Shown here: piece by piece, positions 37,211 through 50,269 of the stretch
Layout: each line of letters starts with the position of its first letter
Numbering within the stretch: position 1 is the stretch's first letter
Assembly: GCA_003993805.1 (NCBI GenBank)
Contig: RSEF01000027.1
Location: 1,596,880-1,660,879 of the forward strand
Length of the DNA stretch: 64,000 nt
Origin: Himantopus leucocephalus
Lineage: Eukaryota > Chordata > Aves > Charadriiformes > Recurvirostridae
Reading direction: 5' to 3'
Made by a program: the position numbers and the translations under genes
Notes under the pieces: model-generated
Seen by the model: only the letters and a program-made list of their open reading frames with translations
The model's database searches: none
Told to the model about the DNA's origin: nothing

Positions 37211-38099
37211 TACTCGCAGCTAGTTACATACTTAATAGATACTATTTCAGCCAGCTTCTGGGATAAATCTCGTGGTCTCTGAACGTGAGGAGATTGAGCG
37301 GGCTGGTTTTCATAGTCCTTTCTGATCTTGGATCATGTGAATCTGAGTTCCCCTGTTCATCCCTTTAATTCATGGATGTCATAGGGACAGCAAAATTGCC
37401 GGCAGCTGCAATCAATAGGCTGGTAACACTTGCAGCTTTTTATCAACAGGATTCAAATCTCGTGTTTCAGGGTATCATCTGTTCAGCCATGGAATTGAGC
37501 AAGATTGACCCCAGCCCTAACCCTTCAGTACATGATTGGTTAAACTTATTCCTAGGTCTATTTGCCTTCTTTTAAACTACCAGAGATTGGCTAAAAAGGA
37601 AGGGGGTGGCCCAGGGTGGGCTGATACAGCATAAGAAACGGCAGACCGACTCATCTTTTTTGATGTCTGGCTAATCTTCCCACTGCGTATGATTAAGGTC
37701 AAACTGATTACCCGATTATTTTTCTTCAGGCAGATTATCATAGTGAAGCTTTATTTTCCCTCAGGAGCAGGGGCACGGCCGGGAGCATCGGGGCGCTCCC
37801 TGCGACGGATCCTGCGCGCGTCGCTGGCTCTTCTCTTTCCTAATTTGTGCCCGTGACGCAAATTTTCTGAAGGACTGAGATGCTTAAACTGGATGATAAT
37901 CTATCTACAACTCTTAAATAGAGGGCTATGAGTGAAACGTGTTGTCTTGCGGTCTACGCACAGGGGAACAAAGGCACTTTTGTTCACCTCAGCTTTACGT
38001 AGGTGGGAATACAACGCTAACCATCACCTGTCCTGCTGCCAAGTTCCTGCAGAGGTTCCTCCACATTAATCACGCTGTTTAATCACAGCCATCTGTCCC

Positions 38100-38960
38100 A
38101 GCAGCCAGATATGTGGCAGTCCGTCGCGGCGGGGGGGGACGACACACGACACACCGTAGCCGGGGGGAGGCAGGTGGAGCTCGGCGAGGGGCGAAGCCGG
38201 CCCCGGGGCGGGGAAGGTCGGGCAGCACCTGGAGCCGGCACGGAGGAGTGAGCGGCGGCCCCCGCCGGGCTGCGGGCCGGAGGAGCGGCGGGAAGGCGGC
38301 CGGGGGCCGCGCTGTGGAGGCCATTTCCCGGCGGGCGGGTGGGTGAGTGAGCGCTGCGGGCGTCGCCGCCCTCCCCTCTCCCCGAGGAGCGCTGCCGGGG
38401 CGGCCTCCGCGCTGAGGGAGGCGTCTCCCCGCCGAGCGGCGGCGGGGCCGGGGCGGGTAGCGGGGCCGGTGGCCGCTCACCTCACGGGATGGCGGCGGGT
38501 CCCTCAGGCGCGGGACGGCGTCCGCCTGTTGCCGCGGCAACTGGGCCCGCGGCCGATTCCCGCCCCCACCGCGCAATGGCCGCTCGGCGCCGTCGTGAGG
38601 GGAGGGCGGCGGGGGGCCGCCGGGGCCGGGGGCGCTTTCCGTCAGCCGGGCTCTCCGTAGCGGGGAGGCCGCGGCCTGTCCCTCCCCTCAGGCCCGGGAG
38701 GAAGCGGGAAGGCGCCGTTGGGGGTAGCCGTGCGCCCCGCAAAGCCAGGCCCTGAGGCGATGGCGGTGCCTCGCCCCGGGGGCCTAGAAAGGGCGCCTGG
38801 GTCTGTCTTGGGGTGTTGCCAGCCCCGGCGGTGAGCACCCAGGGCCGGGGAGCTGGAGGTGACGGGGACCTAACCTCCCTCCATCCCTGTGTCGGGCGCT
38901 TGGGCCTGCTGCGGCCCTGGGGAGTCCCCCCTGAGGCGCCTGGGGGGGAATGGCTGTTTC
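38100..38960. promoter_or_regulatory. CpG island, likely bidirectional promoter (MARCHF10 left, TANC2-like gene right)
   Basis: About 860 bases are very GC-rich with frequent CpG, in sharp contrast to AT-rich flanks; this is how a vertebrate promoter island looks. Long open frames on both strands here are expected from GC content and are not called as genes. Plus-strand donor-like sites occur at GTGAGTGAG (38343 on) and GTGAGCACC (38830 on), and could end a first exon. Mammals have MARCHF10 and TANC2 head-to-head, so the island may start TANC2 rightward; no coding evidence in the window confirms it. A perfect RFX X-box lies within. Confidence 0.75.
38528..38541. promoter_or_regulatory. palindromic RFX X-box in the CpG island
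   Basis: GTTGCCGCGGCAAC is a perfect 14-bp palindrome fitting the X-box consensus GTNRCC-(0-3)-RGYAAC bound by RFX factors, which drive ciliary and spermatogenic genes. MARCHF10 is a spermatid gene in mammals, so the site would fit its promoter. Confidence 0.6.
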
Positions 38961-41307
38961 GGGAGCCGCTTTGGTGCAAGACCTTGGTCGCGTCTCACCA
39001 TGTTTCTGTGAGAAGCCTCCCCGTGCGCGTTCGACACGTTTACACGAGAGCAGATGGGGGACCGTGAGGTTTCTGTTCTCTCTTCAGAGACTGCACGTTT
39101 GGGATGGTTTTGTTTGTTTTTAAGGAATGCCTCCAGAATACTAACCACAGAGTTGCAGCAGTTTTAATTCTAAAAGAAGGCGTGATCCGGACGTACCTTT
39201 TGTTTGCTTTCTGTCTTCCCCATCTTTCAGAGGAAAACATACTCTGCGCCGTATCAGGCTTGTGAGTTGTAAGCAGATACGGAACTACACATGTTGCTAA
39301 ACTCAGGTGCATTTTCTTACTTTGCTATACAGAAAGGAGCTTTATTAATATTTTGGTAAATTACAGTAACACAGCAGCGTAAGTACTCCAGTGCTCCACT
39401 ACATGTCATGGCACACGTATCAGACATTGGTCTGTGACTCTGTCTGGCGCATACCAAGATTTTGTGTTTTTGTCCTGCTAACAAGGACAAAAAGAACAGA
39501 AGGGCAAAGTAGATACTAGCAAAGAACAGTTACATTTAAAGCCTTTGCTTTGCCCTCAGTTCACCTCCACTGTTCTTAATATTGTCAGGTTTCCAGAGCT
39601 CAGTGGTATCTCTTAATTTGGAATTTCCTTGTTTGTTGAGGTCAGCCCGTGAGGCTTATTTTAATGTTTTTTTTTTTTTTTTTACTGTTCATGCAATCTC
39701 TTATTGCAAACAGGAAAAAAAAAATTAAAATGTTGAAAAATATTAATTAGGCAGGGAGGGAATATTGCCCAGGAGTATCAGGTTTCAGAGTAACAGAAAT
39801 GTCTTCCCTGTGTCAGCATAGCCATGGCTGTTTCCTTCACTTATTGCCGTCATTATTCTGGTTTTGGTGCCAGCACTGCATGTGAACTGGTGAAGTATGC
39901 AAAAATAAAACACTCATTGCCCTGGAGAAGTTAAAGACACAACCTCAGGAGAATCTCTGACTGCTCTGATAATATAACCTAAATAAGAGGTGTAACCTTG
40001 TTTGGCATTCCTGCCAATCCCATGTGACATGTAGTAATATGCTTAAGTCCCCAAATACTGTTGTAAATCTGGCCCATAATCTACAGTGCAGAAGCAGCGG
40101 GGATCTGGGAGCAACATCTGCTCGGAGCGTGCACACCAACTCCCTCGTAATACCTTGTGGTGCTGAATAAGGGCCGTGTGCTCTTTTTCCACGGAAATCT
40201 AGCTGGATTTAGTAACAATTTTGATGATCACAGACTCAATTCCATCATAGATGTGGAATTGACCATTTAACTGTTTGTTTGGCTTTTCTTTTAAATTGAA
40301 TCTTTAGGTGCCTTTCTTCTTTTCTTTTTCTGACCTTGCCTTCCCCTTTCTGTCTGTATTATTTCAGGAGTGAGTTTTCATTGCTGACTGTCGTGCTAAT
40401 GTAGCAATTGTGCTGGGCAAATGACAAAGGCAAAGAACTAACAGATGAAAGCCAACTGGTGTTACCCATATGATTTAAAGTTGCTTTTTCTTTATATAAA
40501 CAACATGCCTGAGGTTGCTGTTCCAGCTTGCTTTATCCCACCCATGAATCTCTGGATTTACATGTCAGTCTGTGTTCTGCGTTCTGTCTTTTTCCTTTTT
40601 CTTTTGTGTGTGTGTGATTCATTGTAGTTTAGCATCATAAAGAGAATCTCTAGTATGCAACACATACAAGTCAGAGATACCATTATAAAATTGCTGTCCT
40701 GCAGTGCATGTAATCAGGAATATGCCCTGAGAGGAAGCTTTGGCTTCCCTAAGATGCTTTTAGAATTCTTGTGTGGCAGAGCATCTCCAGCATGCCCCTG
40801 AGTGAGCAGTATCAAATGATTTTCAAAGCCCGGGTTTCTTCTTTGTGCAGTTTTATTTTAGGAATAAACACTGCAAAATCCAGCTCAGGGCTGTGAAAAC
40901 GGGAGGGTCTCAGCCTTATCGGTCCCTTTGGCATGACATGTATTTAAAATGTCATATCAGGATAACGGTGATGAGATTCATGACCTTGTTTGCAAGGGTG
41001 TCCTACACTAACAGTCAACAGTTCCTCACACACAGTTGCACATTTTGATTTTCCAGCATTATCAAAGTGGTGTAAAATCTTCCGTAACAGCAACAAACCT
41101 CACCTGACTCACTCAAGAGTCACATTTGAATTCAGATTATTTCTGAAGTTGCATAGTCTGTTATTTTGTTCCAAATTACAGTGTGGCCACCACAGGAACT
41201 TCAATGAAGCTGAGAACAGTGGTAGTTGGGAAAACCAGAATATCATGGTATTTATGTTCATGCTTTTTGCAGGCCTCCACACTGCCTAAGGGGGAATCTT
41301 TTAAGAG

Positions 41308-41331
41308 CCAGATCTTCACATGAAGATCTGG
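41308..41331. repeat. perfect 11-bp inverted repeat
   Basis: CCAGATCTTCA, two-base spacer CA, then TGAAGATCTGG. It is almost fully palindromic. The stem is too short for a microRNA precursor. Confidence 0.9.
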
Positions 41332-44300
41332 TTTCATTTTTTTCACCATCTGGGAACTGATATATTCTTAGAGGATCGCGACTTGTTTATCATGTTCTAA
41401 AGCTGGATTCTCTTGCGTGAAAGCTGAAGTGTAAATATAAATGAGAATAGATGGAGTTCAGAAACACTGGAGATGAATACAAAATTGAACAGCAGCACTT
41501 CATCATGAGACGTTTTAAAATCAGGTACTGCTGGCTAAAAAAGAAACTGCATCTTAGCACTTTAATCATACTGAGCTTAAAATTCAGGAAAAAAAAAGAA
41601 AGCAAAGAAGGAGAAAGAGTAAGTTGATTTTAAAACATAATTCATTATAATACAAGGCATAGTGTTTGTAATCAGAAGAAATATATTTATTTCATGTTTA
41701 TCTCAAGGTAATTAAAGTGAATCAATGTTTGATCCACTGAATTTTATCCCAAGAGTTTTTGTTCGTTTTGATGAATAAACTCACTGAAATGCCATGTAAT
41801 TAAAATATGGAAGTAGTACCACGGAGGACAAAAGTAGAAATAGGTTGAAGAAAGGATTCTACACAGGAATAGAGGATAGGGCCATCAGTTACTACTGAAT
41901 AATACAATGGTCTTAATGTAACATGCAGCTCAGGGAAGCCTGTTAACTGGTTGTTGCCAGAAGCAAGAATGGCAGATGAGTGAGAGAATCTGTTTGTGCA
42001 CTATATGATCTCTGCTTTCTGTAACTGTTGGCAGCTTCTGCTACTGGATGTGAACAGGACAGTGGGCTAGGTGCGTGTGCAGAAGCCCACCACAAAACCC
42101 GAAGTTGTCAAGGAAAGCCTTTACTTGTCAGCTCTGTGTCCCCTAACGTGATAAAGGTCATTTGACTAAGTTTGATAATAACTGTAGTATTGCAGGATTG
42201 AAGCAATGAATGCTTTTGGGTTTTGCTAGTTAAAGCCAAAAAACTTATATGCTTCAATTTAAATGAGTGAGTCTTGGCAGGTCTGAATTATGCAGCTGGA
42301 GAAGCTCCAACACCGTTGGACTCCTAGATACGGGCTAGTAATTGCCTCCGGTCTGGAACTATTTTTTACCAGGCAAAACACATAATTTGGTGATGTTTGT
42401 TATAAGCTATATTTTACTTTGAAAACCACAACAATCCTTTGTCCTCTGAGGAATGTGGAGTTACATTTGTGCCCTTTTGATGGGGTTTTCTGTTTTAGCC
42501 TTTGTTCTTGGATTTGCTGTGCAGGTTAATGGCTACTTTGTAAGGATGGGTGCGTCGTGGGTTGGCCCCAAGCACCAGACAGCCCATATTTGTGTAAGCC
42601 CTGCAGCAGATGAGGAATCCAGTTCAGACCTTCCGTCTGTCCTCTGGTTAAAGAAAAAATAGCCATGGTCAGTCCTCTATAAGTAGCTATTATGACTTGG
42701 AAACTGACATGCAGAACCATGTCTAGTTCTTACACCCTCACTTGCCCTTGAAGGGGTCAGATGTGAAGTAGAACTTCTTCAAAGGCTGTTTTATCTCTGC
42801 ACCGTTTCCTATGGTGAGAATCGTCAATGCAAAGAAATGCTGCTGCATAAGTCAGGACTTTATTGCCTGGTGGATATAGCGAAACTACATTATAAATGTT
42901 GATGGTGCAAGCCTAAAGTGAACTTTTTTCCACCCCCCCAAGACCTCATGTTATAAATTACATATTCACAATGTATATTTGAATGGCCTTGTTACCCTGT
43001 TCTGATTGCTGGCAGATGCTGTACAGCTAATGGTGTCATTTCTGTTACTACATCAGTTGTTAAGTGGGCCAGAAAACAGCCTTTAAGATTAAAGTTTAAT
43101 CAATCCAAGTATTTTGAGAGCGAGCAAGTGTAGACTTTATTCTTCTCGAGAATTACAGTCTACTTTTTGAAATCCCTGGCAGAGATAGAATGTTCTGTCA
43201 GAAAATGTCTCCAGTGAGAAATAGCAGGCAAAGAATATTTTCTGTGGGATGGCATGAGCAACCTTGTACTTTAAAGCTTGTATATTAATTGCTTGTTAAT
43301 GGGCAGCTTTTGGCAGTCTTTCTTTTTGGTATGGCCTCAAGAATTTTAATGGAGCATCAGTCAGTGAGTGCAGAAAATATACTTTAAAAACAATAAACAG
43401 GATATTCGGTGATTGTGTCAGTTTGTGACATTGGCTGAATCTGTCATGTTCTAGTTATGGTCAATTATAAACTCTGCGTTAACTTCATTATGAGCAGAAA
43501 GATGCATTACATTCTTCCGACTCCAATGCAATATGTTTCTCTGGATTTTTCCCCCCCCCCCCCTGCCTGACATAGGTGTTTTCAGAAAGGTTATAAGGAG
43601 AGGCAAACAGAAATGTTAAAACCCCTGTGGGTATTAAGGAGTTCATTTTCTGTGTCTTGTTTACAGGCCTCTGAAAGTGATTCCCAAAATGTTTTCAAGC
43701 TCACTGAACGTTTTGTATACAATGTTTTCACAAGCAGAGGCTATTACAAGCTTGAATCTTATGGGTGCACTAGTGCATATATGTAAATACGCACAAAATG
43801 TCCTTTTCTTTGGAAAAACCCACACCAGTCTGTTTATCCCGTACTCATGAAAAAACGGTGCTGCTGAGGTGATTGGGCCTCTCGGATTTGATTCCTATGC
43901 TTTCACTTGTTTTAGTGGTCATTGGTTGAAATTTCTGGGTATTCTTCCCAAAAAAGAAGGGAAAGATAGCTCTGTTTAACAACGTGCCTTAAAACAAGGT
44001 ATGGTAAAGGTAATGTTAAAAAAAAATCCAATGGGAAAATTGTGAAGTGCAGGAAAAAGCCTTCAGCTTATGTTGAGCGCGGTCTGTTGCTTCAAAAAAA
44101 GGAGTCCTCAGCGCAGAAAGGCTTTTCTGTACCCAACCCTTTGCTGTGTCCTCTTCTCTCTTGTGTTCTGGCCACCTCGTTTGAGAGGAGGAAGGGGAAT
44201 TCTGAATTGCCACGACCTGAATGAGCTTTCAATTCTGACAAATTGATGCATGTTTTGGCAATCTGATAACTGAAAGGTGAGAGCATAGAGCAAGCTGTCC

Positions 44301-46193
44301 CCCTGAGCTGGCACGTTCCCGTTCCAGCTTGCTGAGCATCATTTCCACAAAAATGTCAGGAGTAACTCCCCCTGTAGAACAAAGGAGGGCTGGTTCTTCA
44401 TTTTCCTCACCTCTTCTAGCCTTGCACTTCATTACTTCTGTTTCCAAGAAGCAGATGCAGTAATAGTAATTCTATGGGACATGTGTTGTAACATAGGGAT
44501 TGGCAAACTTTCCTGGGGGAAAGAAAGGGCTCCAGACTGTCTAATTTTTCTGTCCCAAATTAGATGTTAAATGTGTTGGGAGAAACTTGGAGACCTCATC
44601 TTTCAGAGAGGGAAGACGGTAGCAGTTACTTTACTGGTGGTGTCTTGCTTTTTGTGAAAAGCAGAGTGTTCCTGTTGCTGTTACACTTAGAATTTGATGG
44701 TGGCCAGAAGACAGGAGCTATTGCCCCTCATAGACGCTTCTCTTGGGATGCTGCAGGTCTCAGGTCCTGCTCCTGCACTGGCTTTACGGTCTGCTATTCA
44801 GGGTCTATCTTACGATGCCTTTGTGTCAATGCAAACAAGGGCCAATCTTTTTTTTTTCCTCAGTAGCACAGAGTTTCATAGTTTTGCAGAGCCTTTAGTA
44901 TACCTAACAAAGTGATACTAGCAAGAAACTGGAGAGTTAAACTACTTAACAGATCCTGCTTTTCACCTTTAAATACACACCTTATTGTATAAACATAAGT
45001 ATTGTACACACAGCATGTGCTGCAACCTTAATTCTGCTGTGTCTTTGTCCTTCTGTACACACTGTTATTGCTGGATTGTATTTTCTTCAACGCCAGGAGC
45101 TCTGCATGCTTAGCACAGACAGTAGCTGTTGGAAGATCACAATTTAACAAAGGTTTTTATGCAGAGTGGAGATGACAGAAGGTTAACATCTTCAGGCAGC
45201 AAAGATAATGCTGTAGTCAAGGTCTTCATCTGTTGTAGGGATATCGCTCCCTACGAAGAGGATTTTAGGTACAGTCATCAATTGTGCATGTATCCCACTG
45301 ACTCTGGGGGAGGGGCACCACCAGGTTAGTGAAGGTAACCAAATTAGCCATGCTTTTGCATGGGAGGCCTCTGTTAATCAAGTCCGTCTGTGTAGCACAC
45401 AAGGTTTTATCCAGAATGTGGAAAAATACTTGGAAAAAACCCTTAGCATCTAGCTTTGCAGAATAAATCTACTTGTTGCATTGTATCTGTTAAGGATCTT
45501 CCATCTAGTTTTAATGCTTTGGAGATGTTCTGAAGTAGTGAAGGTTCTGACAGGGGAGGCTAAATTTTAGCTCGAATGTAATCCCAACAGTTCCTTCAGA
45601 AAGCTACACAGAGAGGAGAGGAGACAAAACCACATGGAGAATAGAGTGGTTTGAAATGAATCCTGTGTGACTTGATGCTACCATTTTTATTTTGAAAAAC
45701 CATTTTATAGCACAGCTTTAAACTCCAGATTCGCTGTTGGGTATCTCTCTAGTTCAAAATTGAAAGCAAACCTACCAGCCATGCCAGGGTTTGCCTCACG
45801 TGCGCACGTCCTTTGTTTAAAATCTCTTGTGTTGCTTTGTTCATCAGGTTCAGATTCTTGATCCATTCCAACTTCAGTGAGGCGCTATTGAGCACTCTCT
45901 CCCTGTGTATCTTCATAGGTCCTTCAGCTTCCCAAGTCCTCTAAGTCCTGTACAGTTCATGATCCTTCTCTCCCTCTCTCTCTTCCTCCCTCCCTTCTCA
46001 CTGGTTTTGTGCTTTTTCCTTTGTTCTAAGCCTTTCCATGTGCTGGGAATAGCTCTCCAAGCAGAGTTCACAAAGACCCATTTTTTCTAAAAATGGTTCT
46101 TAAGACTGAACCTATTTCTAGCCACTTTCCAACTCAAAATGCCACACATCATCCTGTGTGTGTTTTGTATTGATTTGTGTGCTCCTTTGGTGC

Positions 46194-46290
46194 CGTTAGA
46201 CTGTAAATTTTTGGAGCTGACGCTTATTTGCACAGTACATTTTACCTCGTGCACATTGCTCTGCTCATCTAAAGCTCTATATAAATAATG
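46194..46290 (+). repeat. possible old SINE/LINE tail
   Basis: Begins TTAGACTGTAAATTTTTGGA and ends AAAGCTCTATATAAATAATG, word patterns seen in ancient vertebrate retroposon tails. Family not identified. Confidence 0.3.
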
Positions 46291-46867
46291 AAAATGTACA
46301 GGGCTTGCTGGCACAAGTCGGTAGAGAGCTGCATTTCCTGAGGCTCTGCTTCAGAGCTCTGCTTTGTTTCCGCGAGCTCTGCTTTGGTTTTGAGTCTGTT
46401 GTGCAAGTATTTTACATAAAGCTTCATGTGAGCTTCAGTTCCGAGTCTTGCATGTTACGTAAAGTACGCGCAGACCTGTGTTGCACCAGAGTATGCAGAA
46501 TGCAAAAAAGGCTTAGCTTCCTTCCCACTCCTGTCTCTTCCTCAAATGCAGAAACAAAATAGCTGAGAACCCTGCCTAGAGCATGGGAGGGAATATTATT
46601 GTCCTGAAAGCATGCAGAGCTGTGTGAGGAAGGTGTGTCACCAACCCACAGAGCAGCTGGTTTTGGCCAACAGGCAAGCTGTGCGAATGAGCTCTCAAGA
46701 AATACCTGCTTTGAGTGACTGGGGTTGTAACTTTAGGATATAAAGCAAATGTAGGTAAAAGAAGCGTGCGTTGATTGAGGAACCCATTTGCCATACAAAC
46801 GGTGTCTTAAGGCATGGTCAGCAGCAGCAACCCTCCTGGAAGTTTGCCACGTTGAGTTATTTTTGCA

Positions 46868-46920
46868 TTGTAAAGTGCCTTCAGATAATTTTTCTGAAGG
46901 GTGCTATATAAATAAAACAA
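46868..46920 (+). repeat. possible old retroposon 3' tail with hairpin
   Basis: TTGTAAAGTGCC, an 8-bp stem (CCTTCAGA 46878-46885 / TCTGAAGG 46893-46900), then CTATATAAATAAA. It recalls the GTAAAGCGC...GCGCTATATAAAT tails of old vertebrate repeats. Family not identified. Confidence 0.35.
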
Positions 46921-49496
46921 CTGCCTGATTGATTTAAAGTGAATCTCTTGAATTTTGGCTCCCCCTTCTACAAATTACATGTGTCTAAATTTCCCTGCTT
47001 CAGAAATTAAACCAGTTATATCATGGGTGGAATGAGATTAATTTTATTACACACAATAGTTCATTAGTGAAGTAGGAGCAATTTCATGTATTTATGCATA
47101 GCCTGCCCAGAATTTTTTTACTGCAGCTCTTTCAGATGTAAATAAAAATATAATGCTCATTGAATTGCTTATGAGACAGCATACAGTAATAGAAAGCGTT
47201 TATGGTATTGTGCTGTAGGTTACATTTCCAAATTCCTGGGGAACATCAGGCTGAAATTGGCACTGGGGACCAAACCCATGATGGGGGGTGACATTTTGGC
47301 CAGCAGGGTGGGCTGAGCAGAATAACGGCCGAGGGAGAAGGTTGAACCGTGGCATCCTGGGTCCGGGCTCTGCAGCGTGCTGGCAAATGGCTCGCACATG
47401 CCCTGTGGAAAGCAGGAGCTTGAGCTTGAGCTCAGTTCTGGAAGCCCCAGGAATTCAAATAGGGGCTGAGCCTTTGCAGCCACCGTTCTGACTGAGTGCC
47501 GTGAGGACTTCCAGAGCCAAAACGAGAAGTCTTTATCTTTGTCTCGTGCTAAGGAGGCGGCGTTTGTCACCCAGAACGGCAGCAGACTGTGCGCTGGATG
47601 CAGAGGAGAACGTATTAGTGAGGCATAAATTCATGTGGAGTGGGAGCCATACGTTTGTGGCTGCTCACCGAAGATTCTCCCTGTTTATACTGCGCGATGT
47701 TTATGTGCCTGCATCTGTTTTTGTCAAGTAGGTACCATATGNTTTTTTTTTTTTTTTTTGATGCCACAAGTATCTCTGTAGCCCGGTTTATTCCTACATA
47801 CATAGGAGCAGCTGGCAGCTGGATGAGACTAGCAGACCTGTTAATGTCAATCCTGAGTCAGTCAGCAGGATCAATGTTTTGAGGCAGTTCTTTCTCCCAA
47901 GTGGCTGATCACAGGAGCTGCACAGAGATTTCTGCTTCTGGAACTGAATTCTTTTTCATTATGTGGTAACATCGTGTTGCAACACAATTAGAGGAGCTAT
48001 TCCTAATCCTGCCTGCCTTTGCTGTCATTTTCAGATTGCTATCTACTTGGTAATAAATACGTGTCTTCTTGAAAGACACGCAAATGGTGACGATGAAATT
48101 GTATATTTTCAGCTAATTACAGTATAAACCTGCGCAGCTTTGTCTGGTTTAGTGCAGTTCTCATTCTTTTCTGCTCAGAACTGCTAAGACTATGCAAGGT
48201 GACCTTCTGCTATGAAGCACTGTGCTGAGGCCACCAAACTCACCTCATGGTGGGCCGCAGAAGAAATTAATGGGTATGGTCAGCTGTCGTTACTGGTCCT
48301 ACTAAGCCCTTTGGACTCACTTGAGCGCTTTCATAGAGCCTTTATAAATTTGATTATTTCCCTTAGAAAAGATTTGTGTATTTTTTCTTCAGGAATAAAG
48401 TGGACCTTATCTTCCTAAAAGATACAGCTAGGGAATGGTTAAGTCTTTTAATATCCCTAGGTGGGAATTAGGGAACAAGAATGGATGCTTTGTAAGGAAT
48501 TACTGGTTATTATTACAGACTTCTGAAAAACAGACATGAAATTAACAGTTGTGTGTCATTTCATTACTGCTTTGGCAGTCTGCTTTCTTTTTCTTTAAGG
48601 GTAAGATGGTTGCTAGGGCTTTGTAGTGAATAACCTTTTTGTGCTCAGCTCAAGGCGGAGTATAATTATTTTATAATTTTGGTTCGTGGGGCCGTTTTAG
48701 ACATTTTCAGGGAAAAAAGAACTCAGCTTCTGTTAACCCCCCTCATACTCAGTTGCCAGTCATCAGCGTGTCACAGCAACAGAAAGAAGCTCTGTGCCTG
48801 TCCTCATCAGCGGCACTTGGTGTTTGCCTGAGGATCTGGTTACCACCAGTGAGATGAATGCGAACTTGACGTTGTTACAAGCTGGCACTGATTGACTCTG
48901 AAAGGTGAAGTTCCTTGTCAAGGTATGTGTCTGGCTTAGCGGTGTAATCACTGCGCAGAAATGAGGTGGTGGACAGCAGCTGCTAGAAGTGAAGGCACGT
49001 TGGGTGGGAGCTGACATGCAAACCCACATAACTCTCTGGCTTCAAGGGGAAAACTTAGTTCTAGGAGTCAACAGAGTTACTCTTCCACGTGGCTGTACAA
49101 AACTCCCCCCCCCTCATCAGACTGTTTTTTTAGGATATGACAGGTTTTTAGTCAGATAGTCTGATACAGCTGTGTTGCAGCTGTGTACAGTGGGGCAGTG
49201 AGGCTGGGATCTGTCAGATTGAAAGCGGGCATTTCGAACATGGGTATCTCCATCTGAGCCGCTTATCCTGGATCACTCAGTAGTCCTGGGGAGCAAGTTC
49301 ATGGTCAGTCTCCCAAAGGTGTGGTTTGCCCCATCTGACAGCAAGTCACCCCTGCTTGGTCAGCTAAATCACGCTTTAATGTCCAGACCACGCAGGCTGT
49401 CCTCCTGTGGGCTGAAACGGCAGCAGATGCCTTGCTCGGGTGCAGAGATCTCGCAGGGTAGGCACCTGCAGCCAGGCAGATCCCAGCCTCCGTCGG

Positions 49497-49545
49497 GCCT
49501 GCAGCGGCACGGGTGAGCCTGCAGCGGCACGGGTGAGCCTGCAGC
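49497..49545. repeat. 20-bp tandem repeat, about 2.4 copies
   Basis: Unit GCCTGCAGCGGCACGGGTGA, two exact copies and a 9-base partial, in a locally GC-rich stretch. Confidence 0.95.
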
Positions 49546-49967
49546 ATCGCTGCCCGAACCCGGGTTTGCTACATGCACAACCCCACTGGTCCGCATTACC
49601 TGCTGCAGCTTCGCTGTAGCTCGTGTCCACCAGATAGAGCACTGTCCTCTTTCTGTTCTTTAATGCGCTGTAAGAACGCAGTTACATGTTTGCTGTGTGT
49701 TGTACCTTATTGTTCAATGTCTGTAGCACTGGATTGCAAGCAGTTCATTATGTTGTGTTTTGGTTTTTTTCCTTGCTAATTGCTTTACTACATATGCAAA
49801 GTCTCAAACGATGTGAATGCTAACAACAAACCCCATACGTTAGCCTTGCTGGGAGCTATTTGGAATTGCAGACTCCACGTATTTATGGGTTGGAAAGTGT
49901 TTAAAATGAGAGGAAACATATTCTTGCTTAAGGTGTGTCTCTAACTTGGGATCCATCACTTCTGCGC

Positions 49968-49981
49968 GTTGCCGTAGCAAC
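49968..49981. promoter_or_regulatory. RFX X-box motif
   Basis: GTTGCCGTAGCAAC fits the X-box consensus exactly (GTTGCC, two-base spacer, AGCAAC). A second motif lies 84 bases to the right. The surrounding 150 bases are more GC-rich than the flanks. Confidence 0.5.
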
Positions 49982-50051
49982 GCTGCAATGGCATGGGAGT
50001 TCCTTTTATGGCTGATTTCCGAGCGGATTGTGGCTGGAGCCGGCAGGCTGT

Positions 50052-50064
50052 GTTACCAAGCAAC
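50052..50064. promoter_or_regulatory. second RFX X-box motif
   Basis: GTTACCAAGCAAC fits the consensus with a one-base spacer. With the motif at 49968 it makes a closely spaced pair, suggesting an enhancer or alternative promoter for RFX factors. Confidence 0.5.
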
Positions 50065-50244
50065 CCGGTCCTATGCTCCTGTAACTAGGAAATGCAGCCG
50101 GTGCTTTTTAATGTTGCCCATGATTTTGATCATATGTTCATTCTGTCAACTTTTGTCTTCTTGGTGTAAAATAATTCCTATGAAGTACTACAGAAAGATC
50201 CCTGTTTTGTGGGGACGTTTCCCCCTCCTCTACTTTCCCTCATT

Positions 50245-50269
50245 TGAATGTTCAATATGGGAACATTCA
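50245..50269. repeat. inverted repeat, 9-bp arms
   Basis: TGAATGTTC, seven-base loop, GAACATTCA. Confidence 0.85.

Larger units (their letters stand above)
33246..38099. other. 5' flank or non-coding 5' intron of MARCHF10
   Basis: The strong acceptor at 33246 implies at least one non-coding exon further right on the minus strand, not located. Contains a 33-bp tandem duplication, a perfect inverted repeat and an old CR1 fragment, listed separately. Confidence 0.5.

Noticed and set aside
38079..38979. Long open frames on both strands (up to 165 codons)
   Set aside because: They lie in a CpG island where stop codons are rare; Arg/Pro/Gly/Ala-rich text on every frame, no family recognised.
41308..41331. 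Perfect hairpin as a microRNA
   Set aside because: The stem is only 11 bp; precursors need about 30 or more paired bases.
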